Positions 27,533 through 36,635 of a stretch of 64,000 nt of DNA are shown in pieces. Numbering within the stretch: position 1 is the stretch's first letter; every line of letters begins with the position of its first letter. Made by a program: the position numbers and the translations under genes. The notes below the pieces were generated by a model. The model did not search any database. It was not told the DNA's origin and saw only the letters and a program-made list of their open reading frames with translations. Source of the stretch: G963662605 sp963667005 (GTDB lineage: Bacteria; Bacteroidota; Ignavibacteria; Ignavibacteriales; Ignavibacteriaceae); assembly GCA_963667005.1 (NCBI GenBank), contig OY762937.1:2976001-3040000 (forward strand). Direction: 5' to 3'.

Positions 27533-27640
27533 GATATAATCAATAAAAATAAAATATAAAAATACGAATATTCTAATGTTTTTAAAGTATTCGTACAAAA
27601 TTACAACTTTTTTCATGCAATCCGAATTCTGGTACAATTG

Positions 27641-27671
27641 TTGTTAAATAGCATATAATTTTTTAATTTTG
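27641..27671 (+). promoter_or_regulatory. Bacteroidota-type promoter of the nuo operon
   Basis: TTG at 27641-27643, a 20-bp spacer, and TAATTTTG at 27664-27671, an exact TAnnTTTG match. It lies 66 bp before nuoA and is the only good promoter in the alr-nuoA divergent gap on this strand. Confidence 0.6.
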
Positions 27672-27736
27672 TACTTAATCGTTTAATTAATTTCCACCGG
27701 ATTCAAAAAACCGGTTCTCATAACAGGAATTTTTCA

Positions 27737-28198
27737 ATGTTAACAGAATTTGGTAAGATATTAGCATTCCTCTTGTTTGCTGTTATTTTTGTAGTTCTCG
27801 GGGTTTTGACAGCAAAAATATTAGCACCTAAAAGACCTACAAAAGAAAAACTGACTACATACGAGTGCGGAGAAAACCCGATCGGTTCACCATGGGTGAA
27901 GTTCAATATCCGCTTTTACGTAGTTGCGCTTATCTTTTTAATATTTGACGTGGAAGTGGTCTTGCTGCTTCCGTGGGCACTGGTTTACCAGCAGGCTAAA
28001 TTCGCCGGATTCGCGATCGGTGCAATCTTCCTAATTCTCCTTTTCCTCGGTATGGGCTACGAATGGCGCAAAGGGGACCTTGAATGGGTAAGACCTCATC
28101 CGATACTACCAAAAATCACAAGAAAACCACAAGAAACAAAAGAACAACTCACCGGAGTCACTCAGGACCCGATAGTAGAAAATTCTATTCAGGAATAA
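27737..28198 (+). CDS. nuoA: NADH-quinone oxidoreductase subunit A
   Basis: 153 aa. Three transmembrane helices and the TM1-TM2 loop with YECGENPIGSPWVKFNIRFY, the Cys-containing loop at the quinone cavity. The C-terminus has about 35 extra hydrophilic residues after WVRPHP. First gene of an 11-gene complex I operon; preceded by AGGAAT at suitable distance. nuoB starts 4 bp later. Confidence 0.96.
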   Translation: MLTEFGKILAFLLFAVIFVVLGVLTAKILAPKRPTKEKLTTYECGENPIGSPWVKFNIRFYVVALIFLIFDVEVVLLLPWALVYQQAKFAGFAIGAIFLILLFLGMGYEWRKGDLEWVRPHPILPKITRKPQETKEQLTGVTQDPIVENSIQE

Positions 28199-28202
28199 AG
28201 TT

Positions 28203-28700
28203 ATGGGTTTATTAGATAAGCAATTCTCCGATGAGAATATCATCCTGACAAATACGGAAGATCTTCTTAATTGGGCAAGACTATCATCATTATGGCAGGT
28301 CTCTTTCGGTTTGGCATGCTGCGCTATCGAAATGATGGCCACATCAGCATCCCGCTGGGACTTTGACCGCTTTGGTGTTATTCCCCGCCCTTCACCACGT
28401 CAGGCAGATATTATCATCATTTCAGGAACAGTTACATTAAAGATGGCGACACGCATTAAACGCCTCTATGAACAAATGCCTGAACCTAAATATATTATTT
28501 CGATGGGCAGCTGCGCAAACAGCGGTGGTCCATACTGGGAACACGGCTACAACGTACTGAAAGGTATAGACAGAGTCATCCCTGTTGATGTCTATGTCCC
28601 CGGATGTCCGCCAAGACCTGATGCCTTATTGGAAGGATTGGTAAAACTTCAAGAAAAGATCCGTAAGGAAACTTTAGTCGCGAAGAAGGAGATTGCATGA
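28203..28700 (+). CDS. nuoB: NADH-quinone oxidoreductase subunit B
   Basis: 165 aa, peripheral arm subunit holding cluster N2 next to quinone. Cysteine ligands are seen in SFGLACCAIEMM (tandem Cys), GSCANSGG and VYVPGCPPRP. Normal length. It overlaps nuoC by 4 bp (ATGA). Confidence 0.97.
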   Translation: MGLLDKQFSDENIILTNTEDLLNWARLSSLWQVSFGLACCAIEMMATSASRWDFDRFGVIPRPSPRQADIIIISGTVTLKMATRIKRLYEQMPEPKYIISMGSCANSGGPYWEHGYNVLKGIDRVIPVDVYVPGCPPRPDALLEGLVKLQEKIRKETLVAKKEIA

Positions 28701-29227
28701 AAACACCACAGGAAATCTTTGAACTATTAAAAACCAAGTTCGGTGATGCAGTTATCGCGCAGAAGGACAATCCCCTGTTCGATTATGAAATTGAAATCAA
28801 TCCGGCAAATATTCTGGAAGTATGCGAATACTTATATAATGATAAGGAACTTGATTTTGATAGTCTCGTACTTCTTTCAGCAGTTGATGATGCAAACGGG
28901 ACAAAAACGACAAACCCTGACGGTTCGTTTGATATAACCGGCGGCACATTGTCAATATTCTACCATCTTGAATCAACATCACTCAGACATAAAGCTCTCT
29001 TAAAAGTATCATTGCCGAGAGAAAAAGCTGAAATTGAGACTGTCTCCTACGTATGGAATCATGCCAATTGGGAAGAGCGTGAAGCGTACGATATGATGGG
29101 CATAGTATTTTTGAATCATCCGGATCTTCGCAGAATCCTCATGCCGGACGATTGGGAAGGTGGACATCCCTTACGAAAAGATTACAAGAGTCCGGAGTTT
29201 TACCACGGAATGAAGATTCCTTATTAA
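28697..29227 (+). CDS. nuoC: NADH-quinone oxidoreductase subunit C (30 kDa)
   Basis: 176 aa. The family signature WEEREAYDMMGIVF (WxEREaYDmfGI) is followed by HPDLRRILMPDDWEGHPLRKDY-type sequence, here with GGHPLRKDY. Separate from nuoD, not fused as in E. coli. A structural subunit of the peripheral arm. Confidence 0.96.
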   Translation: MKTPQEIFELLKTKFGDAVIAQKDNPLFDYEIEINPANILEVCEYLYNDKELDFDSLVLLSAVDDANGTKTTNPDGSFDITGGTLSIFYHLESTSLRHKALLKVSLPREKAEIETVSYVWNHANWEEREAYDMMGIVFLNHPDLRRILMPDDWEGGHPLRKDYKSPEFYHGMKIPY

Positions 29228-29248
29228 TCTATTATTGATGAAAAGAAT

Positions 29249-30364
29249 ATGAGTTTAAAAACAGAAGAAATGGTATTAAACATGGGGCCCCAGCACCCAT
29301 CAACGCACGGGGTTCTCAGAGTTGAAGTTGAACTTGACGGGGAAACGATCATCAGTGCTATCCCCCACATCGGGTACCTGCACCGCTGCTTCGAAAAACA
29401 CTGCGAATCAATGACCTATCCGCAGATCATTCCTTACGTTGACCGTCTTGACTATCTCGGTTCAATGACGAATGAGATGGCATACGTAACCGCGGTTGAA
29501 AAGTTAAGCGGTATCAAGGTTCCGGAACGTGTTGAATATATCCGCGTTATCATGAGTGAATTCCAGAGAATCGCTTCGCACCTTGTAGCAGTAGGTACTT
29601 ATGGAATTGACATCGGTGCCTTCACTCCCTTTCTGTACTGCTTTGAAGAGCGTGAAAAAATATTAACTCTCTTCGAAATTACCTGCGGCGCACGGCTTCT
29701 CTACAATTATATATGGATTGGCGGTTTATCACATGACCTTCATCCGGATTTTATCCGCCTTGCAAAAGAATTTCTTCCGAATTTCAAAAAAGTGCTTGTT
29801 GAATTAAATAACCTGCTGAGCTATAATAAGATATTTGTTGAACGTACCGCGAATGTCGGCGTTCTTCCTGCCGATGTCGCAATAAACTACGGTATTAGCG
29901 GTCCGAACTTGCGCGCCAGTGGTGTTAAATGGGATATCCGTCGTGATGATCCGTATTCAATATATGACAGATTTGATTTTGAAATTCCGGTCGGTACTGA
30001 TTCACACGGTGCTATAGGTGACTGCTGGAACAGATATTACCTCCGTTTCCTTGAAATGGAACAGAGTGTGAAAATTATTGAACAGGCTCTTGAACAAATA
30101 CCCGAAGGAAATATTGCCGAAGCAATCCCGAAGCGTGTTAAACCGCCGGAAGGCCAGGTGTATGCCCGCGTTGAAGCACCCAAAGGTGAACTCGGATTCT
30201 TCATTGTAAGCAAGGGTCAAAACCAGCCCCACAGAGTGAAAGTAAGAGCACCTTCTTTCATACATCTTGGAATATTAAACGAACTTAGCAAAGGTCATTT
30301 AGTAGCTGATGTTATTGCCAACATCGGCAGTATTGACGTTGTACTTGGAGAGGTTGACAGATGA
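29249..30364 (+). CDS. nuoD: NADH-quinone oxidoreductase subunit D (49 kDa)
   Basis: 371 aa. It begins LNMGPQHPSTHGVLR, the quinone-site His motif. YLHRCFEK, RLDYLGSM, GADIG-like and VGTDSHGAIGD regions are present. It shares ancestry with the [NiFe]-hydrogenase large subunit but lacks the metal-binding Cys pairs. It overlaps nuoH by 4 bp. Ends with the usual VLGEVDR. Confidence 0.97.
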   Translation: MSLKTEEMVLNMGPQHPSTHGVLRVEVELDGETIISAIPHIGYLHRCFEKHCESMTYPQIIPYVDRLDYLGSMTNEMAYVTAVEKLSGIKVPERVEYIRVIMSEFQRIASHLVAVGTYGIDIGAFTPFLYCFEEREKILTLFEITCGARLLYNYIWIGGLSHDLHPDFIRLAKEFLPNFKKVLVELNNLLSYNKIFVERTANVGVLPADVAINYGISGPNLRASGVKWDIRRDDPYSIYDRFDFEIPVGTDSHGAIGDCWNRYYLRFLEMEQSVKIIEQALEQIPEGNIAEAIPKRVKPPEGQVYARVEAPKGELGFFIVSKGQNQPHRVKVRAPSFIHLGILNELSKGHLVADVIANIGSIDVVLGEVDR

Positions 30365-31476
30365 TGATATATAATGCAATTTTTGATGCTTGTAAATGGC
30401 TGCTCACACTCGTAACCGGAGCGCCGCATGAAAGTATCAGTACTGTTCTCGCTGCAACTGTATCTTGTATTATCCCGGTTGCCTTTCTTGTACCGTTTGC
30501 GCTGTTCGCAGTTTGGCTTGAGCGTAAAGTTTCTGCATGGATGCAGGATCGTGTCGGTCCGGTGCGCACCGGTAAATACGGTTGGCTGCAAACCGTTGCG
30601 GATATATTAAAACTTCTGCAAAAAGAAGACATCGTCCCTGAAAAGGCTGATACAAAATTATTCAACATTGCACCGGCACTTGCTTTTGCAGGTTGTTACG
30701 GCGCTTTCGCAGTGATTCCTTTTTCATCAGCGTATATGGGTTCCGATATCAATCTCGGAATCATCTATATCACTGCTATATCAGGACTCATGGTAGCAGG
30801 AATTTTGATGGCCGGTTGGGCATCAAACAATAAATATTCTCTGCTTGGTGCTGTCCGTTCAGCTGCGCAGATCGTCAGCTATGAAATTCCGACCGTACTT
30901 GTTATTGTAACTGTTATCATTGTTACCGGTTCATTGAATCTGATGGACTTGAGTATTAAACAGTCAAGCAACATGTTCAACTGGTTGATTTTCGGTGGGT
31001 ATATCACCACCTGGCATAAATTTGCAATTATTCCTTTTATGGTTGTGGGATTTGTTATTCTCTATATTTCAACACTTGCTGAAGTAAACAGAACACCGTT
31101 TGATATTCCTGAAGCTGAATCAGAACTGGTCGGCGGTTACCACACCGAGTATACCGGAATGAAGTTCGCTATGTTCTTCCTTGCCGAATATGCAAACATG
31201 TTCGCAGTATCAGCTATCGTCGCAACATTATTTTTCGGCGGTTTTCAATCCCCATTCGGATATCTCGGAAATCTTTTAGGCGTTCATTGGCTTGTTCCAA
31301 TCGAACAATTTTTCTGGTTCACCGCAAAAGGTATTTTCTTTGTATTCGTTCAGATGTGGCTGCGCTGGACACTGCCCCGTCTCCGTGTTGACCAATTGAT
31401 GAATATGTGCTGGAAATATCTTATTCCCATTGCAGTAGTTAATTTATTGGCAGTTGCCCTTATCATGATTATTTAA
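30361..31476 (+). CDS. nuoH: NADH-quinone oxidoreductase subunit H
   Basis: 371 aa, eight or so transmembrane helices. It joins the peripheral and membrane arms and forms the quinone channel. Motifs: ERKVSAWMQDRVGPVRTGKYGWLQ, EVNRTPFDIPEAESELVGGYHTEY and WLRWTLPRLRVDQLM. Proton-path acidic residues in the EVNRTPFDIPEAE loop are intact. Confidence 0.97.
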   Translation: MMIYNAIFDACKWLLTLVTGAPHESISTVLAATVSCIIPVAFLVPFALFAVWLERKVSAWMQDRVGPVRTGKYGWLQTVADILKLLQKEDIVPEKADTKLFNIAPALAFAGCYGAFAVIPFSSAYMGSDINLGIIYITAISGLMVAGILMAGWASNNKYSLLGAVRSAAQIVSYEIPTVLVIVTVIIVTGSLNLMDLSIKQSSNMFNWLIFGGYITTWHKFAIIPFMVVGFVILYISTLAEVNRTPFDIPEAESELVGGYHTEYTGMKFAMFFLAEYANMFAVSAIVATLFFGGFQSPFGYLGNLLGVHWLVPIEQFFWFTAKGIFFVFVQMWLRWTLPRLRVDQLMNMCWKYLIPIAVVNLLAVALIMII

Positions 31477-31498
31477 ACTTATATCGTTAGCAATTTTT

Positions 31499-32056
31499 AT
31501 GATGACATATTTTAGAAATATTTACGATGGTCTCCACACTGCGATAGTTGGAATGATCATTACATTTAAACACTTGTTCGAGCCTTCGGTGACAACTTAC
31601 TATCCCGAAATCAAACCGAGAATGGTTGAGCGGGTTCGCAACCGTCTGTATGTTGATATCACAGATTGTATCGGTTGTGACCAGTGCGCAAAGGCTTGTC
31701 CTGTTGACTGTATCACCATCGAAACAGTAAAAGCTATTCCGACTGATGATATCGGCAAAACCTCGCTCGGCAAGAAAAAGGCATTATGGGTAACTCAATT
31801 TGATATAGATATTGCGAAATGCTGTTTCTGTCAATTGTGTGTCTTCCCTTGCCCGACCGAATGTATCAAGATGACGGACACATATGAGTATTCCGAATAC
31901 AAACGTTCAAATCTTATATATCATTTTTCGGCAATGACTCCGGAAGAAGTCAAAGAGAAAAAAGAAAGCTTAGTAAAATTTGAAGCTGAAAAAGCTGCGG
32001 CTAAAGCTGCTGCGGCACCTAAACCAGAAGCACCAACAACTAATACTCCGAGTTAA
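31499..32056 (+). CDS. nuoI: NADH-quinone oxidoreductase subunit I
   Basis: 185 aa with two [4Fe-4S] ferredoxin motifs, CIGCDQCAKACPVDC and CCFCQLCVFPCPTEC, the N6a/N6b wires. An N-terminal helix anchors it. The final 25 residues are Ala/Lys/Pro-rich low complexity, an extension beyond the usual end. Starts 22 bp after nuoH. Confidence 0.96.
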   Translation: MMTYFRNIYDGLHTAIVGMIITFKHLFEPSVTTYYPEIKPRMVERVRNRLYVDITDCIGCDQCAKACPVDCITIETVKAIPTDDIGKTSLGKKKALWVTQFDIDIAKCCFCQLCVFPCPTECIKMTDTYEYSEYKRSNLIYHFSAMTPEEVKEKKESLVKFEAEKAAAKAAAAPKPEAPTTNTPS

Positions 32057-32059
32057 AAA

Positions 32060-32551
32060 ATGACTTTGTATGATATTCTATTTTATTTTTTCGCTCTGAT
32101 AACCGTAGGTTCTGCATTTGTTGTGGTATCAACAAAAAATGTTATGTACGCTGCGTTCAGCCTTATGCTGACATTCTTCGGCGTAGCCGGGATCTACGTT
32201 TTATTAGGAGCTGATTTCATTGCCATCGTGCAGCTCATCGTTTACGTCGGCGGTATCCTGATACTCATCCTGTTCGGTGTGATGCTTACCAACAAAATTA
32301 CCGATTCTGAAATTAAAACCGGTGTCTTTCAGATCCTGCCAGCCACAATAGTGGTCGGACTGCTCTTCGGACTTCTTTTCAAGTTCGTAGTACAAACCAA
32401 GTGGCATGTTGAAAACACCACAGTAGGTGCAGCAAACGGGTTAGCTCAGGTTGGTTCGCTGTTGATGAATGAATATATCATCATCTTTGAACTGCTTGGT
32501 ATTTTATTGACTATCGCACTGATCGGTGCGGCAAGTATAGCAAGAAAGTAA
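32060..32551 (+). CDS. nuoJ: NADH-quinone oxidoreductase subunit J
   Basis: 163 aa, five transmembrane helices, with the conserved AAFSLMLTFFGVAGIYVLLG and IVQLIVYVGGILILILFGVML segments around TM3, the pi-bulge helix of complex I. Three bases after nuoI. Confidence 0.95.
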   Translation: MTLYDILFYFFALITVGSAFVVVSTKNVMYAAFSLMLTFFGVAGIYVLLGADFIAIVQLIVYVGGILILILFGVMLTNKITDSEIKTGVFQILPATIVVGLLFGLLFKFVVQTKWHVENTTVGAANGLAQVGSLLMNEYIIIFELLGILLTIALIGAASIARK

Positions 32552-32586
32552 TATCTTAATAATTTTATAAAACAATCAACAGAAAT

Positions 32587-32898
32587 ATGATTACAATAAG
32601 TTTAGTTCATTTTCTCGTAGTCAGTTCGATTCTCTTCACCTTCGGTATATACGGAGTTGTGACAAGAAAGAATGCCATTATGGTATTGATGGGAATCGAG
32701 TTAATACTGAACGCGGCGAACATTAATTTTGTCGCTTTCGCACGCTTCGGTAATTTCGGATTTCACGGACAGCTCGCGGCTCTGTTTGTTATTATTCTCG
32801 CGGCTGCTGAATCTGCAATTGCACTGGCTATCGTACTGAATATTTACAAGAATTTTTCAAATGTCAATGTTGACGAAATTGATGAAATGAGAGAATAG
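32587..32898 (+). CDS. nuoK: NADH-quinone oxidoreductase subunit K
   Basis: 103 aa, three transmembrane helices. GIYGVVTRKNAIMVLMGIEL carries the conserved TM2 Glu and LAAAESAIALAIVL-type sequence the TM3 Glu. Related to MrpC. Two bases from nuoL. Confidence 0.96.
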   Translation: MITISLVHFLVVSSILFTFGIYGVVTRKNAIMVLMGIELILNAANINFVAFARFGNFGFHGQLAALFVIILAAAESAIALAIVLNIYKNFSNVNVDEIDEMRE

Positions 32899-32900
32899 TC

Positions 32901-34994
32901 ATGGTAGATGGTGTTCCTTTTGTCCCAATTGCACTGATCATATTATTCTTACCATTAGTCGGGTTCACGTTTACCCTGCTCTTCGGTAAAAAATTCAAGG
33001 CTATGTATGTCTTTGAGCTTACGATCATAACATTGACGTTGGCGCTCAGTGTATACCTTGCTTATATGAGACTCGCGTATTATTCCGGTGCCAAAGCTAT
33101 CGTAGCTGAATTGCCGTGGATAAATATGGGTAACGTGCCGGGATTCGGGCCGTTGACCGTTGAACTCGGGTTTACGATTGATAACCTTGCATGCCTCATG
33201 CTTATTGTGGTTACCTTAATCAGCACCCTCGTGCACTACTTCTCCATAGCATACATGAAAGGCGATCCGCGGTATAACAGATATTTCGCGTACCTCGGAA
33301 TTTTCACATTCTCCATGCTCGGAATCGTATTTGCCCACGATATGTTGATGATGTACATCTTCTGGGATCTGGTAGGTTTATCATCATACCTCCTCATCGG
33401 ATTCTGGTACGAAAAGAAATCAGCTGGAGACGCTGCAAAGAAAGCCTTCGTTGTCAACCGAATCGGTGACCTTGGTATGTTGGCAGGTATTCTTTTATTG
33501 TTCACCACATATCATACTTTTACGTTCGATAAGATTTTTGCTGCTATCAGTCAGGGTGTTATGCCGTTTAATTCAGGTTTCTGGCTGACGGTTACAGGTA
33601 TTTTACTTTTCTGCGGTGCTATCGGCAAATCAGCCCAATTCCCGCTCCATGTTTGGCTTCCGGATGCTATGGAAGGCCCAACGCCGGTTAGCGCGTTGAT
33701 CCACGCTGCAACCATGGTCGCGGCAGGTGTTTACCTCACAACAAGAATTTTCACCATGCTCACCGGTGATGCAATGCTTGTTATTGCAACTATCGGTGCT
33801 CTTTCCGCTTTCATACCTGCGACCATTGCCCTGACCCAGAATGATATTAAAAAAGTATTGGCGTATTCTACAATAAGCCAATTGGGCTACATGGTCATGG
33901 CACTCGGTGTCGGCGCTTACTCATTCGGATTTTTCCATTTGGTTACACATGCCTTTTTCAAAGCCGGATTGTTCCTCGGTTCAGGTTCTGTCATTTATGC
34001 AATGCACCATGAACAGGATATCCGTCAAATGGGTGGATTACGAAAGAAACTTCCTATTACATATACGACATTTTTAATTTTCTGTCTCGCGATCAGTGGT
34101 ATACCTCTTACTTCAGGATTCCTGAGTAAAGACGGTATTCTTGCATCAGCGATGGCGTTCGGCAGTCTGACCGGACATAATATTTTTGTGATTACAGGAT
34201 TCTTTGTTGCACTCTTAACTGCATTCTACATGTTCCGTCTGCTTTATCTCACGTTCCATGGCGAACCGAGAAATAAAGAAAAATACGATCATGCTCACGA
34301 ATCACCGGCAGTTATGACTGCACCGCTCATTCTTCTTGCAATACTTTCCGTGTTTGCATTCTATACACTGAATCCGCTTTCAGCTTCGGATGGCTGGGTA
34401 CTCAGCAAATGGCTGCCTGTACCTAAGTCGGTTGTACCCGAAGCGTCACGCTATTCATTCATGGTTGAGCATGAAGCCCCGGCTGCCGAGGCAACTCATA
34501 TGGCAGTCGTACACTCGGTTGAATATACTGAAGCAATGCACCATGCCCATTACCCTGCTATGATCATTTCACTGATTGTTGCGGGACTCGGCATTCTTCT
34601 CGCATCGTTCATGTACCTGAAAAAGAAAATTAATCCCGATAAAATTTCAAATGCGATACCATGGCTGTATAAAGTTTCTCTCAACAAGTGGTACTTCGAC
34701 GAAATGTATGATACATTTTTTGTCGGCGGCACACTTGCGCTCAGCAGGTTTTTAGCCTGGTTCGACTCAACGATTGTTGACGGCATCGTAAACGGTACAG
34801 CAGCGGTCACCAGATTAGTATCACGCATTAGCGGATTGTTTGATTCTGTCGTTGTTGACGGTCTTGTTAATCTTGTCGCAACATTGAATGGAATTTTCGG
34901 ATTGATCATTAGAAAAATTCAAACAGGAAAAGTACAGTCATACTTAGTTATGGTTGTCTTTTCGATTGTTGTACTATTGTTCATTTTTATTTAA
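32901..34994 (+). CDS. nuoL: NADH-quinone oxidoreductase subunit L
   Basis: 697 aa antiporter-like subunit with about 16 transmembrane helices and the long lateral helix near the C-terminus. WDLVGLSSYLLIGFWY (TM5 Glu/Asp region), AQFPLHVWLPDAMEGPTPVSALIHAATMVAAGVYL and the lysine in KSAQFPLH are present. A histidine-rich stretch (EATHMAVVHSVEYTEAMHH) lies in the loop at about residues 530-550. Confidence 0.96.
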   Translation: MVDGVPFVPIALIILFLPLVGFTFTLLFGKKFKAMYVFELTIITLTLALSVYLAYMRLAYYSGAKAIVAELPWINMGNVPGFGPLTVELGFTIDNLACLMLIVVTLISTLVHYFSIAYMKGDPRYNRYFAYLGIFTFSMLGIVFAHDMLMMYIFWDLVGLSSYLLIGFWYEKKSAGDAAKKAFVVNRIGDLGMLAGILLLFTTYHTFTFDKIFAAISQGVMPFNSGFWLTVTGILLFCGAIGKSAQFPLHVWLPDAMEGPTPVSALIHAATMVAAGVYLTTRIFTMLTGDAMLVIATIGALSAFIPATIALTQNDIKKVLAYSTISQLGYMVMALGVGAYSFGFFHLVTHAFFKAGLFLGSGSVIYAMHHEQDIRQMGGLRKKLPITYTTFLIFCLAISGIPLTSGFLSKDGILASAMAFGSLTGHNIFVITGFFVALLTAFYMFRLLYLTFHGEPRNKEKYDHAHESPAVMTAPLILLAILSVFAFYTLNPLSASDGWVLSKWLPVPKSVVPEASRYSFMVEHEAPAAEATHMAVVHSVEYTEAMHHAHYPAMIISLIVAGLGILLASFMYLKKKINPDKISNAIPWLYKVSLNKWYFDEMYDTFFVGGTLALSRFLAWFDSTIVDGIVNGTAAVTRLVSRISGLFDSVVVDGLVNLVATLNGIFGLIIRKIQTGKVQSYLVMVVFSIVVLLFIFI

Positions 34995-35027
34995 AACAGA
35001 AATTTGAATATCTAGGAATAAAGCACT

Positions 35028-36593
35028 ATGCACCAAATCCCTTTACTCTCGTTAATTACATTTCTTCCGGTTCTCGGTATGGCGGTTATCCTCTTCTTAC
35101 CGAAATCTGCTGAAAAGCTTATGAAAATTATCACACTCGTTGTGACCTTCGCACAGATGGTTATTGCCGGAATTATCTGGGGTAACTATAATTACAGTTT
35201 AGGCGGAGTTAACAACGAATCAACTTTTCAGTTCGTTGAGAAGTTCACATGGATTAAGGTCAGCGGTATTGCAGGCCTGAAGACGATCAAGATCGACTAC
35301 TTCCTCGGAATTGACGGTCTGAGCGCTCCTCTGCTGCTTTTAACAGCCTTTATCGGCTTTATCGCTGCACTATCATCCTGGAACATCAAAGAATCGGTTA
35401 AAGGCTATTTTGCTTTATACCTTCTTCTTGTAACCGGTATGATGGGAGTGTTCGTCTCTTTGGACTTCTTCCTCTTCTACGTATTCTGGGAATTGATGCT
35501 TCTGCCGATGTACTTCCTTATCGGTATCTGGGGTGGTCCAAGAAAAGAATATGCCGCTATCAAGTTCTTCATCTATACTTTGTTCGGTAGCGTGTTCATG
35601 CTTCTTGTCATGATCGGGCTATACTTAAGCTGTACGGAAATGTATAACGGAGAAAAGGTATTCACATTTAACATGATCTCGATGATGAATCCGGCCAACT
35701 TCACTGCTGACGGTATTCTTTCACCGATGAATCCTCACAACTTAAGATTTATTGCTTACATCGCTTTGTTTGCAGGATTTGCAATCAAAATACCGATGTT
35801 CCCGTTCCATACATGGTTACCTGATGCACACGTTGAAGCTCCTACACCGATAAGCGTTATTCTTGCCGGCGTACTCTTGAAAATGGGTACCTATGGTATT
35901 CTCCGCTTCAACTTCACGATATTTGCTGATTTAACGAAACAACTCATCTGGTGGATCGCTTTATTCGGTGCAATTAATATTGTTTACGGCGCCCTTTGCG
36001 CGATGGCTCAAAAGGATTTCAAAAAACTTATCGCTTATTCTTCTGTTTCGCACATGGGATACGTTTTACTTGGTATGGCCTCATTAAACACAGCCGGTAT
36101 CTCCGGTGCTGTTTTCCAGATGTTCAATCACGGAACCATCACTGCTATGCTCTTCTTGAGCGTCGGCGTCCTTTATGACCGCGCTCATACCAGAGGTTTG
36201 AATGACTTCGGCGGTATTGCTAACCAAATGCCGGTTTACACAGGATTTGTTGTTCTCGCATTCTTCGCTGCTATCGGTCTGCCGGGCTTAAGCGGATTTA
36301 TTTCGGAAAGTTTCGTATTCCTCGGAGCCTTTAACGTAGCTTCAATCCGCCTGATCACCATCGTTGGTACACTTGGTGTTCTGTTAGGTGCGGGCTATAT
36401 GCTCTGGACAATGCAGAGAGTTTATCTTGGCACGTTGAATGAAAAATGGGCATCGCTGAAAGATCTCGATTTTAGAGAATACGCGATGATGATACCATTA
36501 ACAATAGTAATTATCCTGTTGGGTGTTTATCCTTCATTAATGTTAAACCTGATGAATTCATCAGTCAACACGTTAGCAGGAATGTTGCGTTAA
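35028..36593 (+). CDS. nuoM: NADH-quinone oxidoreductase subunit M
   Basis: 521 aa antiporter-like subunit with about 14 transmembrane helices. FYVFWELMLLPMYFLIGIWGG has the TM5 Glu, and KIPMFPFHTWLPDAHVEAPT and KMGTYGILRF follow the NuoM pattern. Proton translocation module. 33 bp after nuoL. Confidence 0.96.
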   Translation: MHQIPLLSLITFLPVLGMAVILFLPKSAEKLMKIITLVVTFAQMVIAGIIWGNYNYSLGGVNNESTFQFVEKFTWIKVSGIAGLKTIKIDYFLGIDGLSAPLLLLTAFIGFIAALSSWNIKESVKGYFALYLLLVTGMMGVFVSLDFFLFYVFWELMLLPMYFLIGIWGGPRKEYAAIKFFIYTLFGSVFMLLVMIGLYLSCTEMYNGEKVFTFNMISMMNPANFTADGILSPMNPHNLRFIAYIALFAGFAIKIPMFPFHTWLPDAHVEAPTPISVILAGVLLKMGTYGILRFNFTIFADLTKQLIWWIALFGAINIVYGALCAMAQKDFKKLIAYSSVSHMGYVLLGMASLNTAGISGAVFQMFNHGTITAMLFLSVGVLYDRAHTRGLNDFGGIANQMPVYTGFVVLAFFAAIGLPGLSGFISESFVFLGAFNVASIRLITIVGTLGVLLGAGYMLWTMQRVYLGTLNEKWASLKDLDFREYAMMIPLTIVIILLGVYPSLMLNLMNSSVNTLAGMLR

Positions 36594-36635
36594 TCGAAAT
36601 TTTTATTCATCCATTGGAATGTAAAAGAACTTTTT

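Noticed and set aside
27533..27637. Extended start for alanine racemase
   Set aside because: The 35 extra residues are hydrophobic, come from AT-rich intergenic sequence, and would make the protein longer than the family.
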